Of a stretch of DNA of 64,000 nucleotides, positions 1 to 8,865 are shown piece by piece. Origin of the DNA: Streptomyces sp. NBC_00536 (GTDB taxonomy: Bacteria > Actinomycetota > Actinomycetes > Streptomycetales > Streptomycetaceae); contig NZ_CP107819.1 of NCBI RefSeq assembly GCF_036346295.1, positions 6,758,001 through 6,822,000 of the forward strand, in the 5' to 3' direction. The first letter of the stretch is position 1, and each line of letters starts with the position of its first letter. Under the pieces are notes generated by a model. The model was not told the DNA's origin, searched no databases, and was given only the letters and a program-made list of their open reading frames with translations. A program made the position numbers and the translations under genes.

Positions 1-1
1 C

Positions 2-286
2 AGTCCGGAGGACCCGGGCTGCAAGTGCGACGACGGCGGCACGGTCTACGCGGGCCACGGCCGGGTCCGCCGCGCCACCGCGGCGGGTACGTACCCGATG
101 ACCGCCGTCAGCCACCACGGCAAGGAGACCACCACCCGCCAGGTCACCATCGCCGGCGACCCGGTGCCGGACCGGATGCCCTGGCTGATCGGCGGGGCCG
201 GCGCCGCCGCGCTCCTCGTGCTCGCCGCGGTGACCGGGACCGTGTTCGCGCGGCGCCGCCGCAACAAGGGACCGGACGCGGCGTAA
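2..286 (+). CDS. C-terminal part of a membrane-anchored extracellular protein (start outside window)
   Basis: An open frame enters from the left edge and stops at TAA 284-286, giving about 94 residues with no start visible. The first 55 or so residues are polar, with a CKC pair and beta-strand-like segments (TYPMTAV, TRQVTIAG). They are followed by one hydrophobic helix (WLIGGAGAAALLVLAAVTG) and a short basic tail (RRRRNK). This is the layout of a secreted or lipoprotein ectodomain anchored by a C-terminal membrane helix with its tail in the cytoplasm. There is no LPxTG signal. The family cannot be told from this fragment, and no function is assigned. Confidence 0.6.
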   Translation, partial: SPEDPGCKCDDGGTVYAGHGRVRRATAAGTYPMTAVSHHGKETTTRQVTIAGDPVPDRMPWLIGGAGAAALLVLAAVTGTVFARRRRNKGPDAA

Positions 287-420
287 CGACGCTCCTCGCC
301 CCGCTGCCGCTGCCGCTGCCGCGGGCCCTCCGGCCCTCTGGCCCCTGGCTCCGGCCTGTCATGCCCCTGACTTTATTTCCGCTGTGTTGTGTTGTGCCCA
401 AATGAACCGGAAAGTGAACC

Positions 421-2454
421 TTGCACCCCTCATCACCCAGTCGAATACGCCGTCTGGGCGTCTCGTTGGCCGGCGCCGCGCTGATCCTGGCGAGCGGCGG
501 TTTCGTCGCCCAGGCAGCGCCCGCGACCAGCCCGGCCCCGGTGCCGACGCCCCCGGCCGCGGCCTTCGCGTCCGCGATACCCACGCCCACGCCCCCGCCG
601 ACGTCGGCGCCCAAGTCCACGCCCTCGGCGCCCGCGCCCAAGGCAAGCACGTCCCCTTCGCCGAGCGCGACCGCCTCGCCTTCGCCGAGCGGGTCACCGA
701 GCACGGCGCCGACGGCAGCCTCCCTGACATGGACGGACGCGGACGCCATCAAGTTCTGGACGCCTGAACGCATGGCCTCGGCCGTCGACGCGGCGCGGCC
801 CGCGGTGCCGCTCAGTGCCCGGGTCGCACCCGCGCCGCCCAAGGCCCCCAAGCTGCCCAAGCCGGGCTCCCTGTCCGCGGCGGCCTCCATGCCGACCGCG
901 GAGCACATCCTCGGGCCCAAGTCCGTCGGCGTCCTGTTCGAATACAGCGCCGATCCGGATACCGGTGAGATGCGCGCGCACACCTGCTCGGCGAGCGTCG
1001 TCGACAGCCCGGGCCGCAACCTGATCCTCACCGCGGGGCACTGCACCTACGGCGCCGCGAGGGTCTTCGTACCCTGGTACCGGACCGAGTACAGCCTGGA
1101 CAAGCAGACCTACGGCTTCTACCGGGTCGGGGACTTCTTCAGGGACAACCGCTTCGTGAAGGACAGCATTGCCCCGGATTCGGACCTGGACTTCGCGTTC
1201 GGCCGGCTGGAGCCGTCCTCGGCGGGGAAGAACGCCCAGGACGTGGTGGGCGGCAACACGCTCGCCCGCACTCCCGGTTACATCAATGACGTGACGATGG
1301 TCGGATACCCCTCCAGCCACAACCCCGAGGATCACGCGGTGCGTTGCCCGGTCCGTACGGAGTGGCTGCCGGGCTTCTACCAGATCCAGGCCAAGTGTGC
1401 CGGGATGTGGGGCGGGGTCTCCGGCGGCCCCTGGTTCTCGAAGATCGACTGGACCACGGGCGTCGGCGAGATCATCGGCAACGTCGGCGGTTACTGGGGC
1501 GGCGGCCCGAAGGTCGACAAGAGCGACCCGGCCTACAACGAAATCACCTACAGCCCCATGCACGGCGACTGGTTCTTCCGCCTCTACGACGAGGCCAAGA
1601 AGGGCCAGCACGTCACCCGCACCGGCGGCTACCAGCAGCCCGCGCTGCCCTACTCCCTGGGCAGCGGCGAGACCTGGTCGCACGCCCGGCTGCTGGCCTC
1701 CGGCGAGTACACCGGGGACGGCAAGGGCGACCTGATCGTGGTGTGGACCGACGGCGAGGTCACGCTCTACACCGGAGACGGCACGGGCGCCTTCTCGGGC
1801 GAGAGCAGGCTCGCCGCCCCCGGCCCGACCTGGCAGGGCGTCAAATCCCTGACGGGCGGCGACTTCTCCGGCGGCAGCGGCTCCGACCTGCTGGCCGTGT
1901 GGAGCACCGGAGAGGTACGGATCCTGCCGGACGTCGGCGCGAACGGTGTGGGCGGCGGCATCAAGCTGGCCGACTCCGGCTCGATCTGGAGCCACGCCGA
2001 CCAGATCGCGGCGGGCAACTTCGGCACCGCGAACAACGTGACCGACCTGCTGGTGCGCTGGAGCGACGGCGAACTCACCGACTACACCGCCGTCGGTGAC
2101 CGCGGCTTCGGAGTGGAGCACCAGCTGCTGGCCGCGAACGACGCCTGGAAGCAGGCCACGCTGGTCACCGCGGGCGACTTCACGGGCGGCGCGAACTGGG
2201 ACACCCTGGTGCGCTGGTCGGACGGCCGGGTCTCGCAGTTCCAGGAGACCGGCCCCGGCGGCATCGGCAACGAGATCCAGATGGCCCCGCCGGCGAGCAT
2301 CTGGACCCACGACGTGGTGATGACGGCGGGCAGTTACGACTCCAACGGCTGGGCGGACGACCTGCTCATCCGCTGGTCCGACGGCGAGACCACGATGTAC
2401 GCGCACACCGGTGCCGCCTTCGGCGCCGAACGGACGCTGGTCACCCCGAAGTAG
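421..2454 (+). CDS. Secreted trypsin-like serine protease with C-terminal FG-GAP/VCBS-like repeats
   Basis: The protein has 677 residues and a TTG start preceded by GGAAAG. Residues 1-32 form a signal peptide (basic RIRR, a hydrophobic stretch, then AQAA). A long Pro/Ala/Ser/Thr-rich linker reaches about residue 100. The protease domain (about 165-400) shows the trypsin-fold triad: His207 in TAGHC, an Asp in the DLDFAF region near 260, and Ser334 in GVSGGPW. Residues 415-677 hold about five 45-50 residue repeats, each with an AGDF- or SGEYTG-type strand and a W(S/T)DGE or W(S/T)TGE strand, like FG-GAP/VCBS or tachylectin-type propeller blades. The enzyme is probably exported and degrades protein outside the cell, with the repeats aiding substrate or surface binding (inference). 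It stands alone and ends at a strong terminator facing cobN. Confidence 0.85.
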   Translation: MHPSSPSRIRRLGVSLAGAALILASGGFVAQAAPATSPAPVPTPPAAAFASAIPTPTPPPTSAPKSTPSAPAPKASTSPSPSATASPSPSGSPSTAPTAASLTWTDADAIKFWTPERMASAVDAARPAVPLSARVAPAPPKAPKLPKPGSLSAAASMPTAEHILGPKSVGVLFEYSADPDTGEMRAHTCSASVVDSPGRNLILTAGHCTYGAARVFVPWYRTEYSLDKQTYGFYRVGDFFRDNRFVKDSIAPDSDLDFAFGRLEPSSAGKNAQDVVGGNTLARTPGYINDVTMVGYPSSHNPEDHAVRCPVRTEWLPGFYQIQAKCAGMWGGVSGGPWFSKIDWTTGVGEIIGNVGGYWGGGPKVDKSDPAYNEITYSPMHGDWFFRLYDEAKKGQHVTRTGGYQQPALPYSLGSGETWSHARLLASGEYTGDGKGDLIVVWTDGEVTLYTGDGTGAFSGESRLAAPGPTWQGVKSLTGGDFSGGSGSDLLAVWSTGEVRILPDVGANGVGGGIKLADSGSIWSHADQIAAGNFGTANNVTDLLVRWSDGELTDYTAVGDRGFGVEHQLLAANDAWKQATLVTAGDFTGGANWDTLVRWSDGRVSQFQETGPGGIGNEIQMAPPASIWTHDVVMTAGSYDSNGWADDLLIRWSDGETTMYAHTGAAFGAERTLVTPK

Positions 2455-2471
2455 GTCCGGACACCGGCACG

Positions 2472-2518
2472 CGACGGGCCCACCGGCTCAGGTATGACCT
2501 GAGCGGGTGGGCCCGTCG
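2472..2518. terminator. Strong bidirectional terminator between protease gene and cobN
   Basis: A long hairpin: the 13-nt arm CGACGGGCCCACC at 2472-2484 pairs with GGTGGGCCCGTCG at 2506-2518. After a single G/G mismatch, an inner 8-bp stem (GCTCAGGT with ACCTGAGC) closes a 3-nt loop. It sits 17 bp after the protease stop and 16 bp before the cobN stop on the opposite strand, so it can terminate both convergent transcripts. There is no U-tract, as is usual in Streptomyces. Confidence 0.85.
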
Positions 2519-2534
2519 TCGTGTCCGCGGAGCG

Positions 2535-5500
2535 TTACTCCGCTTCCGCTTCCAGGTTGCCCTCGGTGTCCAGGTACACCTGGCGCAGGGCCTCCAGGGT
2601 CTCCGCGTCCGGCTTCTCCCACATGCCGCGGGATTCCGCTTCCAGCAGGCGTTCGGCGATCCCGTGCAGGGCCCAGGGGTTGGCCTCCTCCAGGAAGGCG
2701 CGGTTCTCCGGGTCCAGCACGTACGTCTGCGTCAGCTTGTCGTACATCCAGTCGGCGATCACGCCGGTCGTGGCGTCGTAGCCGAAGAGGTAGTCCACGG
2801 TCGCCGCCAGCTCGAAGGCGCCCTTGTAGCCGTGGCGGCGCATCGCCTCGATCCACTTCGGGTTCACCACGCGGGCGCGGAAGACCCGGGAGGTCTCCTC
2901 CACCAGGGTGCGGGTGCGGATCGTCTCCGGGCGGGTCGAGTCGCCGATGTACGCCTCGGGGGCCGTGCCGCGCAGCGCGCGGACGGTGGCGACCATGCCG
3001 CCGTGGTACTGGAAGTAGTCGTCCGAGTCGGCGATGTCGTGCTCGCGGGTGTCCGTGTTCTTCGCGGCCACCGTGATGCGCTTGTACGCCGTCTCCATCT
3101 CGGTGCGCGCGGAACGGCCGTTCAGGCCGCGGCCGTAGGCGTAGCCGCCCCACACCGTGTAGACCTCCGCCAGGTCGGCGTCCGTGCGCCAGTCGCGGGA
3201 GTCGATCAGCTGGAGGATGCCCGCGCCGTAGGTGCCCGGGCGCGAGCCGAAGATACGGGTGGTCGCGCGCCGTTCGTCGCCGTGCTCGGCCAGGTCGGCC
3301 TGGGCGTGCGCCCGGATGAAGTTGTCCTCGGCGGGCTCGTCCAGCCCCGCCGCCAGCCGCACCGCGTCGTCCAGCAGGCCGATGACGTGCGGGAAGGCGT
3401 CCCGGAAGAAGCCCGAGATGCGCAGCGTGACGTCGATGCGCGGGCGGCCCAGCTCCGTGAGCGGGATGGGCTCGACACCCGTCACGCGCCGCGAGGCCTC
3501 GTCCCACACCGGACGGACGCCGAGCAGCGCCAGCGCCTCGGCCACGTCGTCGCCCGCCGTGCGCATCGCGCTCGTCCCCCACAGGGAGAGGCCGACGGAC
3601 GCGGGCCATTCGCCGTTGTCCGTGCGGTAGCGGGTCAGCAGCGAGTCCGCGAGGGCCTGGCCGGTCTCCCACGCGAGGCGGGAGGGGACGGCCTTCGGGT
3701 CCACCGAGTAGAAGTTGCGGCCGGTGGGGAGTACGTTCACCAGCCCGCGCAGCGGCGAACCGGACGGGCCCGCCGGGACGAAGCCGCCCGCCAGGGCGTG
3801 CACCGCGTGGGTCAGTTCGTCCGTGGTGGCCGCGAGGCGCGGGACGACCTCGGTCGCGGCGAAGGTGAGGATGTCCGCGACCCCGGCCGGGTGCCCCCCG
3901 GCGACGGCGGCGACGGCCGAAGGGGCCCAGTCGGCCGCCTCCATGGCCTCGACCAGGGTGCGGGCCACGGCCTCCACCTCGTCGGCGGAGGTGCGGGTGG
4001 GCGCGGCCTCGTCCAGGCCGAGCGCCTCGCGCAGGCCCGGAAGTGCCGTCGTACCGCCCCAGATCTGGCGGGCGCGCAGGATGGACAGGACCAGGTTGAC
4101 CCGGTCCGTTCCGGCCGGGGCGCCGCCGAGCACGTGCAGTCCGTCGCGGATCTGGGCGTCCTTGACCTCGCACAGCCAGCCGTCGACATGGAGCAGGAAG
4201 TCGTCGAAGCCGTCGTCGTCCGGCCGGGCCTCCAGGCCCAGGTCGTGGTCGAGCTTCGCGGCCTGGATCAGGGTCCAGATCTGGGCGCGGATCGCCGGCA
4301 GCTTGGCCGGGTCCATGGAGGAGATCTGCGCGTACTCGTCCAGGTGCTGCTCCAGGCGCGCGATGTCGCCGTACGACTCCGCGCGGGCCATCGGCGGCAC
4401 CAGGTGGTCGACCAGGGTCGCGTGGACGCGGCGCTTGGCCTGGGTGCCCTCGCCCGGGTCGTTGACCAGGAACGGGTAGACGAGCGGGAGGTCGCCGAGC
4501 GCGGCGTCCGGCGCGCACGCCGCCGACAGGCCCGCGTTCTTGCCCGGCAGCCACTCCAGGTTGCCGTGCTTGCCCAGGTGGATCATCGCGTCGGCGCCGA
4601 AGCCGCCGTCCTCGGCCGCGGCCTGGATCCAGCGGTAGGCGGCGAGGTAGTGGTGCGAGGGCGGCAGATCGGGGTCGTGGTAGATCGCGATCGGGTTCTC
4701 GCCGAAGCCGCGCGGCGGCTGGATGAGGATGAGCAGGTTCCCGCGGCGCAGCGCGGCCAGCACGATGTCACCGTCGGGGTCGCCGCCGGTGGTGGTGCGG
4801 GAGCGGTCCAGGAACATGTTGCCCGGGGCCTGCCCCCAGTGCTGCTCGACCCCGTCGCGCAGTTCGCCGGGGAGTCCGGCGTACCAGCGCCGGTAGTCGG
4901 CGGCCGGGATCCGGACCGGGTTGCGGGCCAGCTGCTCCTCGGTGAGCCAGTCCTGGTCGTGGCCGCCGGCCTCGATGAGCGCGCGGATCAGCTCGTCGCC
5001 GTCGCCCGAGACCAGGCCGGGGATCTCCTCGGCCGGACCGAAGTCGTAGCCCTCGGCGATCAGTCGGCGCAGCAGGGCGACGGCGCTGGCGGGGGTGTCG
5101 AGACCGACCGCGTTGCCGATGCGGGAGTGCTTGGTGGGGTACGCGGAGAGGACGAGCGCGATCCGCTTCTCGGCGTTCGGGGTGTGCCGCAGCCGGGCGT
5201 GGCGTACGGCGATCCCCGCGACCCGGGCGGCCCGCTCGGGATCGGCGACGTACGCCGGGAGGCCGTCCTCGTCGATCTCCTTGAAGGAGAACGGGACGGT
5301 GATCAGGCGGCCGTCGAACTCCGGCACCGCGACCTGGCTGGCCGAGTCGAGCGGGGACAGGCCCTCGTCGCTCTCCTCCCAGGCGGCGCGCGAACCGGTC
5401 AGGCACAGCGCCTGCAGGATCGGCACGTCGAGCGCGGCGAGCGCGCCCGCGTCCCACGACTCGTCGTCGCCGCCCGCCGAGGCCTCGGCGGGGCGGGTGC

Positions 5501-6161
5501 CGCCCGCGGCCAGGACCGTCGTCACGATGGCGTCCGTGGTGGCCAGTTCGGCGAGCAGCTCCGCTTCGGGGGAGCGCAGCGAGGAGACGTACAGCGGGAC
5601 GGGCACGCCGCCCGCCTGCTCGACGGCGTCGGAGAGGGCGTGCACGAAGGCGGTGTTGCCGCTCATGTGGTGGGCGCGGTAGTAGAGCACCGCGATCCGG
5701 GGGCCGGTGGCCGGGGCCGCCGCGCGCTCCAGCCGGCCCCAGGTGGGGGCGGCGGCGGGCGGGTCGAAGCCGTGGCCGGTCAGCAGCACCGTGTCGGAGA
5801 GGAAGCGGGCCAGCTGCGCCAGGTTGGCGGGGCCGCCGTGCGCGAGATAGGCGTGGGCCTCGGCCGCGATGCCGATGGGGACGGTGGACGCCTCCATCAG
5901 CTGGGCGTCCGGGGCCTGTTCGCCGGTCAGCACGACGACCGGACGGGTCTGGCCGGCGGCGAGGAGCAGGTCGAGCCCCTCCTGCCAGGCGCGCAGGCCG
6001 CCGAGGAGGCGTACGACGACCAGGTCCACGCCGTCGAGCAGCGCGGGGAGGTCGTCCAGGGGGAGCCGGGAAGGGTTCGCGAACCGGTACGGGACCGGGC
6101 CGTCGTCCGAGGCGCGGGCACTGAGCAGATCGGTGTCGGACGTCGACAGCAGCAGGATCAT
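2535..6161 (-). CDS. cobN: Cobaltochelatase subunit CobN
   Basis: This 1208-residue protein is the large subunit of the ATP-dependent aerobic cobaltochelatase, which inserts cobalt into hydrogenobyrinic acid a,c-diamide. The whole length matches the CobN/magnesium-chelatase H family. Recognisable blocks are ALVLSAYPTKHSRIGNAVG near 335, the IHLGKHGNLEWLPGK block near 525, and the C-terminal KWIEAMRRHGYKGAFE and FGYDATTG segments. The ATG start follows GAGGAAGG and lies directly downstream of a cobalamin riboswitch, so expression should fall when B12 is plentiful. In actinobacteria the partner AAA+ subunits are usually encoded elsewhere, and none is seen here. The gene is transcribed away from cobG-cobH-cobIJ. 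Confidence 0.95.
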   Translation of the reverse strand: MILLLSTSDTDLLSARASDDGPVPYRFANPSRLPLDDLPALLDGVDLVVVRLLGGLRAWQEGLDLLLAAGQTRPVVVLTGEQAPDAQLMEASTVPIGIAAEAHAYLAHGGPANLAQLARFLSDTVLLTGHGFDPPAAAPTWGRLERAAAPATGPRIAVLYYRAHHMSGNTAFVHALSDAVEQAGGVPVPLYVSSLRSPEAELLAELATTDAIVTTVLAAGGTRPAEASAGGDDESWDAGALAALDVPILQALCLTGSRAAWEESDEGLSPLDSASQVAVPEFDGRLITVPFSFKEIDEDGLPAYVADPERAARVAGIAVRHARLRHTPNAEKRIALVLSAYPTKHSRIGNAVGLDTPASAVALLRRLIAEGYDFGPAEEIPGLVSGDGDELIRALIEAGGHDQDWLTEEQLARNPVRIPAADYRRWYAGLPGELRDGVEQHWGQAPGNMFLDRSRTTTGGDPDGDIVLAALRRGNLLILIQPPRGFGENPIAIYHDPDLPPSHHYLAAYRWIQAAAEDGGFGADAMIHLGKHGNLEWLPGKNAGLSAACAPDAALGDLPLVYPFLVNDPGEGTQAKRRVHATLVDHLVPPMARAESYGDIARLEQHLDEYAQISSMDPAKLPAIRAQIWTLIQAAKLDHDLGLEARPDDDGFDDFLLHVDGWLCEVKDAQIRDGLHVLGGAPAGTDRVNLVLSILRARQIWGGTTALPGLREALGLDEAAPTRTSADEVEAVARTLVEAMEAADWAPSAVAAVAGGHPAGVADILTFAATEVVPRLAATTDELTHAVHALAGGFVPAGPSGSPLRGLVNVLPTGRNFYSVDPKAVPSRLAWETGQALADSLLTRYRTDNGEWPASVGLSLWGTSAMRTAGDDVAEALALLGVRPVWDEASRRVTGVEPIPLTELGRPRIDVTLRISGFFRDAFPHVIGLLDDAVRLAAGLDEPAEDNFIRAHAQADLAEHGDERRATTRIFGSRPGTYGAGILQLIDSRDWRTDADLAEVYTVWGGYAYGRGLNGRSARTEMETAYKRITVAAKNTDTREHDIADSDDYFQYHGGMVATVRALRGTAPEAYIGDSTRPETIRTRTLVEETSRVFRARVVNPKWIEAMRRHGYKGAFELAATVDYLFGYDATTGVIADWMYDKLTQTYVLDPENRAFLEEANPWALHGIAERLLEAESRGMWEKPDAETLEALRQVYLDTEGNLEAEAE

Positions 6162-6194
6162 GCGGCGGCGGGCCTTCCTCGGGGTTTCCGCGCC

Positions 6195-6345
6195 CCGGGC
6201 AGTGAGGACGACGGGAGTTCCTGACTCACCCGGCGGGGCCGCGCTTGGCGGCTGCCGGGTTCACAGTGGCGGGACCGCGCCGGAATCGCACCGGGCTTCC
6301 TCCCATGTCGCCGTCCTCGGCGATGACGGGCCGAATGGCCCGTCG
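6195..6345 (-). promoter_or_regulatory. Cobalamin riboswitch controlling cobN
   Basis: On the minus strand upstream of cobN the conserved elements occur in order: a GGGAGGAAGCCCGGTG block (about 6289-6304), GATTCCGG, GCGGTCCCGCCACTGTGA (the B12 box, about 6262-6279), then CCGGGTGAGTCAGGAACTC (about 6212-6230). An 8-bp hairpin with a GAAT loop (6325-6344) sits at the 5' side. Downstream, a CGGGG/CCCCG pairing lies next to the GAGGAAGG ribosome binding site, so control of translation initiation is likely (inference). Boundaries are approximate. Confidence 0.92.
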
Positions 6346-6470
6346 GGGGTCATCCTAGGTGCCGCGACGGGCAAACGGCAGGTGGGGGCCGGTAGGGGTG
6401 CCCTGCGGTGCGGGTGGTGGGGGCGCGGGGGCGTGTGGTGGCCGCGGTGCGTGGGCCGGCGCGGGGCCGT

Positions 6471-6583
6471 GGGGCCTCCGGCGGCGCCTCAAACGCCGGC
6501 GGGGCTGGTACTTGGCGCCGCCCGCCGGAGGCCGGCGCGGGCCGTGGGGCCTCCGGCGGGCCCTCAATCGCCGGGCGGGCTGG
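6471..6583 (+). repeat. Interspersed GC-rich repeat, two forward copies
   Basis: Two copies of an approximately 38-bp element, with core GGGGCCTCCGGCGG, then CCTCAA, CGCCGG and GGGCTGG, lie at 6471-6508 and 6546-6583. The same element appears inverted at 6617-6725 and twice more at 16622-16746. CCTCCGGCGG and CCGCCGGAGG make it partly self-complementary. It resembles the short intergenic repeats common in Streptomyces genomes. The surrounding stretch 6346-6800 contains no convincing gene. Confidence 0.8.
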
Positions 6584-6616
6584 ATGTGGCCGCGCTGGTT
6601 CCGTTGGCTGCGCCGC

Positions 6617-6725
6617 ACGGCCCGACGGGCCGGGGAATTCAGCCTGTCCGGCGTTTGAGGACCCGCCGACGGCCCGACGGGCCGGGGAATTCAGCCCGTC
6701 CGGCGTTTGAGGACCCGCCGGAGGC
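6617..6725 (-). repeat. Interspersed GC-rich repeat, two inverted copies in a 52-bp tandem duplication
   Basis: A 52-bp unit beginning ACGGCCCGACGGGCCGGGG and ending in GTTTGAGGACCCGCCG is present at about 6617-6668 and again at 6669-6720, differing by one base (CCTGTCC versus CCCGTCC). Each unit contains the interspersed repeat in reverse orientation. The cluster lies 80 bp before the likely start of cobG. Confidence 0.8.
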
Positions 6726-6805
6726 AAAGGCGCGGGCACCGCGCACCCGCACCCGCGAACCGGAGCCGAGCCATGGCCCGGGGCGGCTTCGCGGAGAGGG
6801 GCGGC

Positions 6806-8221
6806 GTGGTGACGGACACAGGTCGGGCGGCCCGGATCGTGGGTATGCTCGCCGCCATGCCCCCGCCCTCCTCCGCCGCATCCCGGGACGAACCCGTCAT
6901 ACGGGACCGCGGTGACGCCTGCCCCGGTGCGCTGCGCCTGCACGCGGCGGACGACGGGCACCTCGCCCGGATCCGGATCCCCGGCGGTCTGCTCACCGCC
7001 GACGCGGCCGGGGTACTCGCCGACGCGGCGGACCGGCTCGGGGACGGGCACCTCGACCTCACCTCGCGCGGCAACGCGCAGCTGCGCGGCCTCGGCGCGG
7101 GCTGCGGCGGCGAACTGGCCGCCCTGCTCGGCGCCACCGCCCTGCTGCCCGCCGCGGCCGCCACCCACGAACGCGTCCGCAACATCGTCGCCTCACCCCT
7201 GTCCGGGCTCGACCGGCAGGGGCGCACCGACGTCACCCCCTGGGTCGGCGCGCTGGACCGGCTGCTGTGCGCGAGCCCGGCCGCGGCCGCGCTCTCCGGG
7301 CGCTTCCTCTTCGCCCTCGACGACGGGCGCGGCGACGTGACCTCGCTCGCCCCCGATGTGAGCGTCCACGCCCTGCCCACCGGAACGGCCGTGCTGTGGA
7401 CGCACGATGACACCGACGCCGTGACGGTCGCTCATCAGGACGCGCCCCGCGCGGCGTTGACGGCCGCCGAGTACTTCCTCGACCTGGTGCGCGAAGCCGG
7501 GACCAAGGCGTGGCGGGTGAGTGAACTCCCCGCCGAATGCCGCCTGGAATCGGCTGAGTTGATCAACAGGCTGCGCGCGCACGGCATTTCGGCCGAGCGG
7601 GCCGACGGGTTCGCCCGCCGGACCGCCCCGGGCCCCGGGCCCGGAGTGGTGGCGGGGCCCGACGCGGACCGCGTCGCGCTCTCGGTACTGGCCCCCCTCG
7701 GGCGGCTGACCACCGGTCAGTGGCGCCTGCTGGCCGATGTGGCCGCCGCCGCGGCCGGGACCCTGCGGCTCACCCCCTGGCGCGGCATCGTCGTCCCCGG
7801 CGTCGACGCGGCCACCGCGCCCGACGCCCTCGCCCGGCTCGCCGGAGCCGGACTCGTCACCGCCCCCGGCGGCCCGTGGGAGAACGTGACCGCCTGTACC
7901 GGGCGGCCGGGCTGCGCGAAGGCGCTCGCCGACGTACGGGCCGACGCGCGGGCCGTGGTGGCCCGGGCGGGCGCGGCGGGCGGGGCGCTGCCCGTGCACT
8001 GGTCCGGGTGCGAGCGGCGCTGCGGACATCCGCGCGCCGCGGCCTGGGTGGACCTGGTCGCCGGGCCCCGCGGATACGGCCTCGCCCTGGCCGGGGGCGA
8101 CCACGGCGACGGGCGCGCGGTGCGGGACGGCGTACCGGGCACCGCCACCGAGCTGGCCGCCGCCCTCGCCGCGGTTCAGCAGACTCAGCAGCAGACAGCG
8201 ACAGATGTAGTGAAGAGATGA
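6806..8221 (+). CDS. cobG: Precorrin-3B synthase CobG
   Basis: The protein has 471 residues from GTG 6806, chosen because GGAGAGG lies 6 nt upstream; GTG 6809 and ATG 6845 are alternatives. CobG is the oxygen-dependent enzyme that converts precorrin-3A to precorrin-3B before ring contraction in the aerobic pathway. It belongs to the nitrite/sulfite reductase superfamily with a 4Fe-4S cluster. The four cluster cysteines are visible as CTGRPGC (about 7894) and CERRC (about 8008), and the ferredoxin-like repeat [14 protein letters not shown] is present near the N-terminus. Its stop overlaps the start of cobH by ATGA, indicating translational coupling. The presence of CobG rather than CbiG-type proteins points to the aerobic route. 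Confidence 0.9.
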   Translation: MVTDTGRAARIVGMLAAMPPPSSAASRDEPVIRDRGDACPGALRLHAADDGHLARIRIPGGLLTADAAGVLADAADRLGDGHLDLTSRGNAQLRGLGAGCGGELAALLGATALLPAAAATHERVRNIVASPLSGLDRQGRTDVTPWVGALDRLLCASPAAAALSGRFLFALDDGRGDVTSLAPDVSVHALPTGTAVLWTHDDTDAVTVAHQDAPRAALTAAEYFLDLVREAGTKAWRVSELPAECRLESAELINRLRAHGISAERADGFARRTAPGPGPGVVAGPDADRVALSVLAPLGRLTTGQWRLLADVAAAAAGTLRLTPWRGIVVPGVDAATAPDALARLAGAGLVTAPGGPWENVTACTGRPGCAKALADVRADARAVVARAGAAGGALPVHWSGCERRCGHPRAAAWVDLVAGPRGYGLALAGGDHGDGRAVRDGVPGTATELAAALAAVQQTQQQTATDVVKR

Positions 8222-8865
8222 GCGAGTACACAGTGTTCGAGTACGAGAAGGACGGCGCCGCGATCTACCGGCAGTCCTTTGCCACGATCCGCGCCGAGTC
8301 GGACCTCGCCGGGCTGCCCGCCTCGGTGTCGCAGGTCGCCGTACGCATGATCCACGCGTGCGGGATGACCGACCTCACCAAGGACCTGGGCTACACGCCG
8401 GACGTCGTGCTGCGCGCCCGCGCCGCGCTGAACGCCGGGGCGCCCGTCCTGTGCGACGTCCGCATGGTCGCCAGCGGGGTCACCCGCAAGCGGCTGCCCG
8501 CCGACAACGAGGTGATCTGCACCCTGTCGGACCCGGAAGTGCCGGACCTCGCCGCGAAGATGGGCACCACGCGCAGCGCCGCCGCCCTGGAACTCTGGCG
8601 CGACCGGGGCCTGTTGGAGGGTGCGGTGATCGCCGTCGGGAACGCGCCGACCGCCCTCTTCCGGCTGCTGGAGATGATCGAGGAGGGCGCGCCCCGCCCC
8701 GCCGCCGTCATCGGCGTACCCGTCGGGTTCATCGGCGCCGCCGAGTCCAAGGACGCGCTCGCCGCCCACCCCTCGGGGCTGGACCACCTGATCGTCCGGG
8801 GGCGGCGCGGCGGCAGCGCCATCGCCGCCGCCGCCGTCAACGCGATCGCGAGCGAGGAAGAATGA
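8218..8865 (+). CDS. cobH: Precorrin-8X methylmutase CobH
   Basis: This 215-residue protein has the normal length for CobH/CbiC, which moves the C11 methyl group to C12 to form hydrogenobyrinic acid. Visible motifs are RMIHACGM, with the catalytic His, the [15 protein letters not shown] block, and GNAPTALF. The C-terminal stretch [14 protein letters not shown], followed by a basic RGRRGGS loop, also fits the family. It overlaps cobG at its start and cobIJ at its end (both ATGA), so the three genes form one tightly coupled operon. Confidence 0.94.
   Translation: MSEYTVFEYEKDGAAIYRQSFATIRAESDLAGLPASVSQVAVRMIHACGMTDLTKDLGYTPDVVLRARAALNAGAPVLCDVRMVASGVTRKRLPADNEVICTLSDPEVPDLAAKMGTTRSAAALELWRDRGLLEGAVIAVGNAPTALFRLLEMIEEGAPRPAAVIGVPVGFIGAAESKDALAAHPSGLDHLIVRGRRGGSAIAAAAVNAIASEEE

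Noticed and set aside
6346..6805. Open frames spanning the repeat region upstream of cobG on both strands
   Set aside because: They consist of Arg/Ala/Gly/Pro-rich translations of the interspersed repeat with no conserved domains and no ribosome binding sites.
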